Below the pieces are notes generated by a model. The model ran no database searches. It saw nothing but the letters and a program-made list of their open reading frames with translations, and was not told the DNA's origin. From Vulcanimicrobiota bacterium (GTDB taxonomy: Bacteria > Vulcanimicrobiota > Vulcanimicrobiia > Vulcanimicrobiales > Vulcanimicrobiaceae), in contig DAHUXH010000010.1 in the NCBI GenBank assembly GCA_027307235.1, positions 1 through 64,000 of the forward strand: a stretch of 64,000 nucleotides of DNA, read 5' to 3'. Positions 25,521 through 31,744 of this stretch are shown here, piece by piece (position 1 is the first letter of the stretch; each line of letters starts with the position of its first letter). The position numbers were made by a program, and so were the translations under genes.

Positions 25521-25534
25521 CGAAACATGTCAAT
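25519..25534 (+). promoter_or_regulatory. ArsR-type operator O3 (arsN, downstream site)
   Basis: ATCGA-AACATG-TCAAT, overlapping the -10 box and the expected transcription start; the spacer holds the ATG of the leader reading frame. One mismatch from a perfect palindrome. Confidence 0.7.
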
Positions 25535-25577
25535 ACAGAAGACGGTCTTTTTTCAGCCGAGGGAGGTGCTTCGATGA
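25527..25577 (+). CDS. Putative 16-codon leader peptide upstream of arsN
   Basis: A short frame, MSIQKTVFFQPREVLR, starts with the ATG at the predicted transcription start, so it would be leaderless, and its TGA overlaps the arsN ATG by 4 bp. Its first residues (MSIQK) resemble the start of ArsR (MSMQR), which also begins at its own promoter start. It is therefore probably a remnant of a copied arsR promoter and start. Translation of it could couple to arsN. Confidence 0.45.
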   Translation: MSIQKTVFFQPREVLR

Positions 25578-26098
25578 TCGCTTCAGCGCCGCGACAAGAT
25601 ACGCTCCTGTTTCGCGAAGCTCGGGTAGCCGATCTCGCCGCCATTCAACACATCTACAACGAGGGGATCGAGGACCGGATCGCTACGCTCGACACCGATC
25701 CGAAAGACGATAGCGAGATCGCCGGCTGGTTCGCGGACCACCGCGGACGCCATTGCGTGGTGCTTGCAGTTCGCGAGAACACGATCGTCGGCTGGGCGTC
25801 GTTGAACCGCTATTCGAATCGCTGTGCTTACGACGGGGTTGCGAGCCTCTCCATCTACATCGCACGCGAGCATCGCGGCACCGGAATCGGCAAGAAGCTT
25901 CTCGCCGAATTGGAGAAGCGCGCGATCGCGAACGACTTTCACAAGATCGTGCTCTTCACGTTCGCATTCAATCAACTCGGTCAGGGACTCTATCGCAGGG
26001 CCGGATACCGCGAAGTCGGCGTCTTTCGCAATCAAGGCCGGCTCGACGGAAAATTCGTCGACGTCATGGCCATGGAGAAGTTACTGGCGATCGAGTAG
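25574..26098 (+). CDS. arsN: GNAT N-acetyltransferase, ArsN1 family (arsinothricin resistance)
   Basis: GNAT acetyltransferase of 174 residues, closest in pattern to phosphinothricin/arsinothricin acetyltransferases: IQHIYNEGIEDRIATLDT (~21-38), WASLNRYSNRCAYDGVASLS, the acetyl-CoA loop REHRGTGIGKKLL (~97-109), FHKIVLFTFAFNQLGQGLYRRAGY and VGVFRNQGRLDGKFVDVMAM. ArsN1 proteins acetylate the amino group of arsinothricin, an organoarsenical antibiotic that mimics glutamate. SD GGGAGGTG lies 5-6 nt before the ATG. The dual ArsR-type operator upstream ties it to the arsenic regulon. Phosphinothricin-like substrates remain possible. Confidence 0.85.
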   Translation: MIASAPRQDTLLFREARVADLAAIQHIYNEGIEDRIATLDTDPKDDSEIAGWFADHRGRHCVVLAVRENTIVGWASLNRYSNRCAYDGVASLSIYIAREHRGTGIGKKLLAELEKRAIANDFHKIVLFTFAFNQLGQGLYRRAGYREVGVFRNQGRLDGKFVDVMAMEKLLAIE

Positions 26099-26106
26099 CC
26101 GGCCCG

Positions 26107-26529
26107 CTATTGCTGCGCGATGGCGTCGAGGACGCGGTGTAGGCGTGCGTTGACGTCGTCGGCGATGCCGAGCAGCGACGGATTGCCGACGACACCGAGC
26201 AACGGGCGCGCGTCGATGGCCGAGACGACCGTCGAGCCGTGTTCTTCTTGCACGACCACGTTGCACGGGAGCAGCAGTCCCAACTGCGACTCCTCGTTCA
26301 AGGCGCGATGCGCGAAGTGCGGATTGCACGCTCCGAGAATGCGATACGGCCGGAAATCAGCGCCGATCTTTTCATGCAGCGTCTTAGTGACGTCGATCTC
26401 GCAGAGAATTCCGAAGCCTTCGTCTTTGAGCAGCGATCTGGCGCGCTCGATAGCGGCTTCGAAGCCGAGCCCGGTGGCGACGCTGTAGCCGTATCCCACG
26501 GCCGCGGGTGCGTTGACCTTGTGTTCCAT
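26107..26529 (-). CDS. DUF302 domain-containing protein
   Basis: A 140-residue protein of the DUF302 family: YSVATGLGFEAAIERARSLL, KDEGFGILCEIDVTKTLHEK, YRILGACNPHFAHRALNEE and the GLLLPCNVVVQEE strand are all typical. The fold is known but the function is not; members occur near redox, sulfur and metal-handling genes. A conserved Cys lies in GACNPH and another in LPCNV. It is divergent from the multicopper oxidase gene, and the intergenic region holds the DtxR-type palindrome, so both could answer to the same metal regulator. Confidence 0.88.
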   Translation of the reverse strand: MEHKVNAPAAVGYGYSVATGLGFEAAIERARSLLKDEGFGILCEIDVTKTLHEKIGADFRPYRILGACNPHFAHRALNEESQLGLLLPCNVVVQEEHGSTVVSAIDARPLLGVVGNPSLLGIADDVNARLHRVLDAIAQQ

Positions 26530-26599
26530 ACGCCCATGCTACTCGCGATAGCGGCTGGTACACCAGGACCGGAAGGGTAAGGCTTGCCATGATGTGAAG

Positions 26600-26613
26600 T
26601 TAGGCAATCCTAA
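26600..26613. promoter_or_regulatory. DtxR/IdeR-type operator palindrome
   Basis: Perfect palindrome TTAGG-CAAT-CCTAA, the same half-sites and 4-bp spacing as the core of DtxR/IdeR boxes, which are bound by Fe(II)- or Mn(II)-loaded regulators. A -10-like TAAAAT (26611-26616) overlaps its right end. It lies between the DUF302 and multicopper oxidase-ZIP genes. Confidence 0.6.
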
Positions 26614-26639
26614 AATCTTTGAGCGAATCGAGGAAGCCG

Positions 26640-28523
26640 TTGCTCTCGCGCTGCCGAGCCCTTGCGTTGCCCCTCCTGGCCGCCGTCCTCGCCCTGGCGG
26701 CGCCGATCGGCGTTCACGCCGATGCCGACGAGCAGGCGGCAGCGGGAGCCAACACGGCAGCGCTCGGGCTGCAGCCGATTCGCGGACCCATCCCGGTCGC
26801 GACCCCGGCGCCGGGTGAATCGAAGGTCTTCCTCCGTCCGGACGGCGCCTACCAGGCCATCCCCGAGATACGCGGCCGGATGGAGATTTTCCATATCGTC
26901 CAGCGTCAAGCGCCGTGGACGATCAAGCCCGGCCTCACCGTGATGGCGAATACCTACAACGGCGTCGTGCCCGGGCCGGTGATCGCCGCCAAGCAAGGCG
27001 ACACCGTCGTTATCGACTACGCGAACGACACCTCGACACCCGACTCGATTCATCTGCACGGCATCCACGACATTCCGGTCTCGATGGACGGCGTCGCGGG
27101 CATCTCGCAGCCGCTCGTGCAGCAAGGCGAACACTTCCGCTATCACTTCGTCGCCGAAGAACCCGGAACGTTCATCTATCACACACACGGCAACGAAGCG
27201 CATCTCAATTCGGGATTGTACGGCGCGATTGTCGTTCAACCGGCGCACCCGCTGCCGGCCGAGCAGAACCTCGCGCACGATTTCGTCGAGGTGGTCTCGT
27301 CGTGGCAGATTCAAAGCGCGGCCGAGAACGAATTCAGCCTGAACGGCAAGTCCTATCCGGGAACGAAGGCGCTCGACGTGAAGCCCGGCGAGCGCTTCCG
27401 CATTCGCTGGATCAATATCTCGGGTGAAAATTTTCACACCATGCACACGCATGGGCACTATCAGCTCATCATCGATCGCGACGCGCAGCCGGTGGCAGTG
27501 CGCGACCTCGAAGACACGGTGTTGATCGGTCCGGGACAACGCGCGGACGTGGTCGTCACGGCCAATGCGAAACCGGGAACCTGGCTCATCCATTGCCATG
27601 TCGCCGATCACACCGAAGACGCGAACGGCATGCCCGACGGATTGATCACCGCAATCCACTACACGGGCACGCCCAACATGCTGCTTGCGATGAACGCGGC
27701 GATGACCTCGCAGATGAACATGCCGCCGCCCACGCATCAGCCGCTCAGCTTCTCGATGACCGTTCTGCTCGGCGCGATCGCGGGTTTCACGATCTTCTTC
27801 GGCTTACCGATCGCGCGCATGCGCAAGGTATCGCACGAAACGATCGCATTGCTCAATGCGCTGGCGATCGGGATCTTGATCTACCTCGTGATCGAGATCG
27901 CGCAGAACGCGATCTTCCCAATCACGACCGGAATCATCGCGTGGCATACGAGCGGCGGTGCGTTTCCGCTCGCGCTGCTCATCGTCTTCGTCGGCGGATT
28001 GCTGATCGGGTTAGTAGGTTTGGGCAGCCTTGCGACGCAGATGACCAAACGCGCCGCGCAGAGCGCAGAAAATCCGATGATGCTCGCGGCGATCATCGCC
28101 ATCGGCATCGGCGCGCACAACTTCGGTGAAGGTCTGGCGATCGGCGCATCGGCCGCCTCGGGCGCGACTGCCGTTGCGATCGGACTCATCATCGGTTTCG
28201 GGTTGCACAACGCGACCGAAGGCTTCGGCGTTGCGGCGCCGCTCATCGGGCGCGTCGTTCCGACGTGGGTCCAACTCGGCATCGCGGGCTTGATCGCCGG
28301 CGGCCCGACCTTCCTTGGAACGATCATCGGGTATCAATTCCAATCGCCGACGCTCTCCGTGCTCTTCCTCGCGATCGCGATCGGCGCGCTGGTCTTCGTG
28401 ATCGGCGAACTTTGGTCGGTCCTGCGGCGTACGGGGCTCAGCGCGCTGGTCACGACGATGATGACGGTCGGCTTCCTGGTGGCCTTCGGCACCGAACTCT
28501 TCCTCGACGTCAACGGCGGGTAA
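26640..28523 (+). CDS. Multicopper oxidase fused to a ZIP metal transporter
   Basis: One chain of 627 residues with two parts. After a signal peptide (~1-28) comes a two-domain multicopper oxidase: type 2/3 copper ligands in HLHG (138-141), HTH (181-183), HTMHTHGH (266-273) and HCH (318-320), and a type 1 site only in domain 2 (C319, H324, M331). Residues ~370-627 are a ZIP-family permease with about eight helices and the two metal-binding motifs HNFGEG (493-498) and HNATEG (523-528). The oxidase would face the periplasm. A metal such as Fe or Mn may be oxidised where it is carried, as with yeast Fet3-Ftr1; this is inference. Start TTG 26640 follows GAGGAAG; TTG 26619 is an alternative. Confidence 0.87.
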   Translation: MLSRCRALALPLLAAVLALAAPIGVHADADEQAAAGANTAALGLQPIRGPIPVATPAPGESKVFLRPDGAYQAIPEIRGRMEIFHIVQRQAPWTIKPGLTVMANTYNGVVPGPVIAAKQGDTVVIDYANDTSTPDSIHLHGIHDIPVSMDGVAGISQPLVQQGEHFRYHFVAEEPGTFIYHTHGNEAHLNSGLYGAIVVQPAHPLPAEQNLAHDFVEVVSSWQIQSAAENEFSLNGKSYPGTKALDVKPGERFRIRWINISGENFHTMHTHGHYQLIIDRDAQPVAVRDLEDTVLIGPGQRADVVVTANAKPGTWLIHCHVADHTEDANGMPDGLITAIHYTGTPNMLLAMNAAMTSQMNMPPPTHQPLSFSMTVLLGAIAGFTIFFGLPIARMRKVSHETIALLNALAIGILIYLVIEIAQNAIFPITTGIIAWHTSGGAFPLALLIVFVGGLLIGLVGLGSLATQMTKRAAQSAENPMMLAAIIAIGIGAHNFGEGLAIGASAASGATAVAIGLIIGFGLHNATEGFGVAAPLIGRVVPTWVQLGIAGLIAGGPTFLGTIIGYQFQSPTLSVLFLAIAIGALVFVIGELWSVLRRTGLSALVTTMMTVGFLVAFGTELFLDVNGG

Positions 28524-28542
28524 GCGCCCGGCGGCTGTGGTT

Positions 28543-28558
28543 ATTGACATTCTTCGAT
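28543..28558 (+). promoter_or_regulatory. ArsR-type operator O4 (arsR, upstream site)
   Basis: ATTGA-CATTCT-TCGAT over the -35 box of the arsR promoter; one mismatch from a perfect palindrome. Its centre is 28 bp from that of O5, exactly as for O2 and O3. Confidence 0.7.
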
Positions 28559-28572
28559 ATACGCCATAGCAT
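28544..28572 (+). promoter_or_regulatory. arsR-arsC-aqpS promoter
   Basis: TTGACA (28544-28549), 17 bp, TAGCAT (28567-28572). The RNA should start near 28579, at the arsR ATG, giving a leaderless mRNA. Confidence 0.75.
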
Positions 28573-28586
28573 CGAATCATGTCGAT
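28571..28586 (+). promoter_or_regulatory. ArsR-type operator O5 (arsR, downstream site)
   Basis: Perfect palindrome ATCGA-ATCATG-TCGAT, extended to CATCGA/TCGATG; the arsR start codon is inside the spacer. Confidence 0.75.
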
Positions 28587-28911
28587 GCAGCGCGTATGTT
28601 TGTCACCCGAGTCGCTCAAGGGCGATTTCGAACCGATGGTCGGCCTTTTCAAGGCCCTGGCCGATCCCCACCGTCTCGCGATTCTTTCGGCGCTGGCCCG
28701 TGAGGACGGCGAGGTGTGCGTCTGCGATTTCACCGCCGGATTGCCGCTCAATCAACCGACCGTTTCGCACCACCTGAAGATCTTGCGCGACTGCGGGCTC
28801 GTGACGAGCGAACGGCGCGGCACGTGGGTCTACTACCAGCTTGCACCCGACGCGCGGCAACGCTTGGCCGACGCCCTCGACGCCGTCGTCCCGCTCGGCG
28901 TCCTGGCGTGA
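28579..28911 (+). CDS. arsR: ArsR-family arsenite-responsive repressor
   Basis: Winged-helix repressor of 110 residues, released from DNA by As(III)/Sb(III). Residues 44-52 carry EVCVCDFTA, the classical ELCVCDL-type metalloid site with C47 and C49; C72 (RDCGLV) may be the third ligand. The recognition helix is in NQPTVSHHLKILRDCGLV. The ATG at 28579 lies in operator O5 at the expected transcription start; a second ATG two codons later is possible. It begins the arsR-arsC-aqpS operon and its stop overlaps the arsC start by 4 bp. It is the likely regulator of the arsN and FAD-MFS units too. Confidence 0.95.
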   Translation: MSMQRVCLSPESLKGDFEPMVGLFKALADPHRLAILSALAREDGEVCVCDFTAGLPLNQPTVSHHLKILRDCGLVTSERRGTWVYYQLAPDARQRLADALDAVVPLGVLA

Positions 28912-29354
28912 CGTCCAGGCCCAACGTTCTCTTCGTCTGCGTGCACAATAGCGCACGCAGTCAGATGGCTGAGGCGCTGTTGCGGCAGGTAGCGGGCGAC
29001 GCCGCCAATGCATACAGCGCCGGGCTCGAAGCAGGTGCGCTCAATCCGTACGTCGTTACCGCGATGCGCGAAATCGGCATCGACATCTCGCAGCAGCACG
29101 CCAAGACCGTCAACGATCCGCAGATCGCCGGACGCGCATACGACTACGTGATCAGCGTGTGCGATGAGGCGAGCGGCGCCGCATGCCCGGTCGTTCCGAC
29201 GACCGGCCAACGCCTCTCCTGGCAGTTTCCCGATCCTTCGCGGTTCGCAGGCAGCGACGAGGAAAAACTCGCGATGGTGCGCGCCGTGCGCGACTCGCTC
29301 AAAGAACGGATCGCGCACTGGGCGGCCGTGACGTTCGCACCGCAGAACCGATGA
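28908..29354 (+). CDS. arsC: Arsenate reductase (low-Mr phosphatase type, thioredoxin-coupled)
   Basis: Reduces arsenate to arsenite in the cytoplasm. The 148-residue protein has the P-loop CVHNSARS at 11-18 with the nucleophile C11, and a downstream pair C85 and C93 (SVCDEASGAACP), which matches the three-Cys relay of thioredoxin-dependent ArsC such as that of plasmid pI258. FPDPS near 108-112 holds the acid residue. The GTG start overlaps the arsR stop (GTGA), and the stop overlaps the aqpS ATG by 4 bp. Confidence 0.95.
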   Translation: MTSRPNVLFVCVHNSARSQMAEALLRQVAGDAANAYSAGLEAGALNPYVVTAMREIGIDISQQHAKTVNDPQIAGRAYDYVISVCDEASGAACPVVPTTGQRLSWQFPDPSRFAGSDEEKLAMVRAVRDSLKERIAHWAAVTFAPQNR

Positions 29355-30046
29355 ACACGAAGCTCAACCGTCGTCTCGTCTGCGAAGGGGTGGGCACCGC
29401 GCTGCTCGTGGCCGGTGTGATCGGCTCGGGCATCATGGCGCAACGGCTATCGGGCGGAAACGTCGCGCTCGCGCTGCTCGCCAACACGATCGCGACCGGC
29501 GGTATCCTCGTCGCGATCATCGCCGCCTTCGGTCCCATCTCCGGCGCGCATTTCAATCCGGCCGTGTCCCTGTCCGAAGCCTGGAACGGCGCCGTGTCGT
29601 GGCGCGAAGCAGCGTGGTACACGCTCGTTCAGATCGCGGGCGCGATAGCAGGCGCGATGATCGCCAACGTCATGTTCGGCCTTGCGCCCGTGGCGCTGTC
29701 TCACCACGCGCGTCATGGCGCCGGGCTGCTGCTCGGTGAAGCAGTGGCGACGTTCGGTTTGCTCTGCGTCATCCGCGGCTGCGCGCTCACGCGCGTCTGG
29801 ATGATGCCGTTCGCGGTTGCCGCCTACATCGTCGGCGCGTATTGGTTCACGTCGTCGACGTCGTTCGCCAATCCGGCGGTCGCGATCGGCCGCTCGCTCA
29901 CCGACACCTTCGCGGGGATCGCACCGAACGATGTGCCCGGGTTCGTGATCGCGCAGCTCGCCGGCGCCGCCGCGGCCACAGCACTGTTTGGTTGGTTGGC
30001 TCCGCCGGTGGCGACCGCGAGCTCACCAGCCGAAGAAGCAGGGTAA
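29351..30046 (+). CDS. aqpS: Aquaglyceroporin-type channel (AqpS-like)
   Basis: MIP-family channel of 231 residues with six helices and both pore NPA motifs: GAHFNPAVSL (69-71) and SSFANPAVAIGRS (174-176). The Arg after the second motif, part of the selectivity filter, is present. In Sinorhizobium, AqpS sits in an ars operon and lets arsenite made by ArsC flow out; the same gene order arsR, arsC and a channel here supports that role. No ArsB or Acr3 pump is seen in the window, so this channel and the MFS protein may be the exit routes. Confidence 0.9.
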   Translation: MNTKLNRRLVCEGVGTALLVAGVIGSGIMAQRLSGGNVALALLANTIATGGILVAIIAAFGPISGAHFNPAVSLSEAWNGAVSWREAAWYTLVQIAGAIAGAMIANVMFGLAPVALSHHARHGAGLLLGEAVATFGLLCVIRGCALTRVWMMPFAVAAYIVGAYWFTSSTSFANPAVAIGRSLTDTFAGIAPNDVPGFVIAQLAGAAAATALFGWLAPPVATASSPAEEAG

Positions 30047-30097
30047 GCTCGGCAACGGCAAGGCCGTCCGGGCCGTTCACAAGAAGTGAGGCGACCG

Positions 30098-30574
30098 ATG
30101 AAACGACCGGCGGCAGCGGCTTTGGCCATTTGTGCCCTCCTCTATGGGTGCAGCGGTGCGGGGTATCTCCCCTACGCACCCCATGCGCTCGCCCCGCAGC
30201 AGATTCACGTGCTCTCAGCCGGCGCGGCCGCCGCCAACGGCCTTCCCGAAGGTCTCGTTCGCGCGGTCATCATGACGGAGTCGGCCGGCGACCCGAGCGC
30301 GGTGAGCACCGCGGGCGCGCAAGGGTTGATGCAGTTGATGCCGGCAACCGCGCAGAGTTGCGGCATCGCCAATCCCTTTGAAGCCAACGAGAACGTGTCG
30401 TGCGGCGCTTCGTATCTGAAAGCGCTGATGGTGCGTTATCACAATGACGTGACGCTCGCGGTCGCCGCGTATAACGCCGGGCCCGGCGCCGTGGATGCTT
30501 ACCGGGGCGTTCCGCCGTTCGCGGAGACGCGCGCTTACGTGCAGCGCGTGCTCGCCGCGTACCAGGCCTTCTAG
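30098..30574 (+). CDS. Lytic transglycosylase (SLT domain) lipoprotein
   Basis: A 158-residue lipoprotein (leader followed by LLYGC, Cys at ~18) that would cleave the glycan strands of peptidoglycan in the periplasm. The SLT domain shows the catalytic Glu in AVIMTESAGDPSAVS, then AQGLMQLMPATAQSCGI and AVAAYNAGPGAVDAYRG. ATG 30098 is chosen because of the AGTGAGG ahead of it. It is a minimal SLT protein without LysM domains. It lies 11 bp before the lptF/G gene and may share its transcript. Confidence 0.92.
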   Translation: MKRPAAAALAICALLYGCSGAGYLPYAPHALAPQQIHVLSAGAAAANGLPEGLVRAVIMTESAGDPSAVSTAGAQGLMQLMPATAQSCGIANPFEANENVSCGASYLKALMVRYHNDVTLAVAAYNAGPGAVDAYRGVPPFAETRAYVQRVLAAYQAF

Positions 30575-30585
30575 CCGACCGGCAC

Positions 30586-31740
30586 ATGGCGTCGGTCTCG
30601 CACGCGCGGCACGTACCGCAATTGCGCTTAGGCGCGTTGCACGTGCCGATTCTCGACATCTATCTGCTGAGCGAGATCGTCGGCCCGTTTCTCTTTGCGT
30701 TCGGCGCGTACTTCATCTTCTGGGCGCTCAACATTTTCTTCGCGGCCGCCGACTACGTGATCAATCAGCACGCGCCATTCTTCTTGGTGCTGCGCTTTGT
30801 CGTATTCCGTGTGCCGCAAGCGATCCCGATGGCGTTTCCGTTCGCGACGCTGTTCTCGACGCTGCTCGCGCTTGGACGCTTGATGGGCGACAACGAAATC
30901 AATGCGATGCGTACGTCAGGCATCTCGCTCGCACGTTTTTCGATCACGCCGATCCTTTTCGGCATCACCGCATTCGTCGTGTGCTGGGCGATGAACGAAT
31001 ATGTCGCACCGCCGTCGGTCGATCTCTCGACGCGCACGTTCTACCAAATCTTGTATCACACCGACTCTTTGCCGGTCGAGCCCCTGTTCTTTCGCCGTGA
31101 TCCCGACACCGGAAACGTCTTCTTCGTGACCAATGTCGGCCCCGACAACAAGACGATGATCGGCGTGCAGATCTTCAAACCGGGACACAGCGGATATTGG
31201 AACGAAACGTTCCAAGCCAAGACTGCGTCGGTGGACGGTTCGCTGCTGGTGCTGCACGACGTGGTGCATTCCGTGTACAATCCAGACGGCATGGTGATCA
31301 GTCAGTTTCGCACCAAGGAAGCTCGCGTCGGTTTGCCGCTGGCGGAGACCGCCGCGCAGTTCGTCAGCAACGTCAATAGTGACCCGTGGACGATGAGTTC
31401 AAAGACGCTCGCGACGCAGGTTCGCTCGCTGCAGAACATGGGCATGGGCGGCGCGGCGCTCGGCAACTTGAAGGTATCACTCGCCAACAAGTTCGCCTGG
31501 CCGTTCGCGTGCGTGGTCGGTGTGCTGCTCTCGCTGCCGCTTGCACTTCGTTTCGGCAAGCGCGGCCGCACGCTCGGCATCGCCATGGCCATCATCGCCT
31601 TCTTCATCTACTTCCTGATGACGTCGGCGGCGGCTGCCGTCGGCCGCAACGGCGCGATCGATCCGTATCTCGCCGCATGGTTGCCGAACATCGTCATGGG
31701 CGGCGTCGGAATCGTGCTTCTCTTTTTGGAAGAACGCTGA
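30586..31740 (+). CDS. LptF/LptG family lipopolysaccharide export permease
   Basis: Membrane subunit of the Lpt ABC exporter, which pulls lipid A-type lipids from the inner membrane. The 384-residue protein has the family layout: two-three N-terminal helices (DIYLLSEIVGPFLFAFGAYF), a large beta-rich periplasmic domain (~130-290) and three C-terminal helices with FAWPFACVVGVLLSLPLALRF. MRTSGISLARF is the typical coupling-helix stretch. Only one such gene is here, so it may act as a homodimer or have a partner elsewhere. The lptD-like gene follows after 4 bp. Confidence 0.9.
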   Translation: MASVSHARHVPQLRLGALHVPILDIYLLSEIVGPFLFAFGAYFIFWALNIFFAAADYVINQHAPFFLVLRFVVFRVPQAIPMAFPFATLFSTLLALGRLMGDNEINAMRTSGISLARFSITPILFGITAFVVCWAMNEYVAPPSVDLSTRTFYQILYHTDSLPVEPLFFRRDPDTGNVFFVTNVGPDNKTMIGVQIFKPGHSGYWNETFQAKTASVDGSLLVLHDVVHSVYNPDGMVISQFRTKEARVGLPLAETAAQFVSNVNSDPWTMSSKTLATQVRSLQNMGMGGAALGNLKVSLANKFAWPFACVVGVLLSLPLALRFGKRGRTLGIAMAIIAFFIYFLMTSAAAAVGRNGAIDPYLAAWLPNIVMGGVGIVLLFLEER

Positions 31741-31744
31741 TCGC

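Noticed and set aside
28011-28751. 246-codon minus-strand frame across the ZIP end and arsR promoter
   Set aside because: Antisense to two well-supported genes and would cross the arsR promoter and operators.
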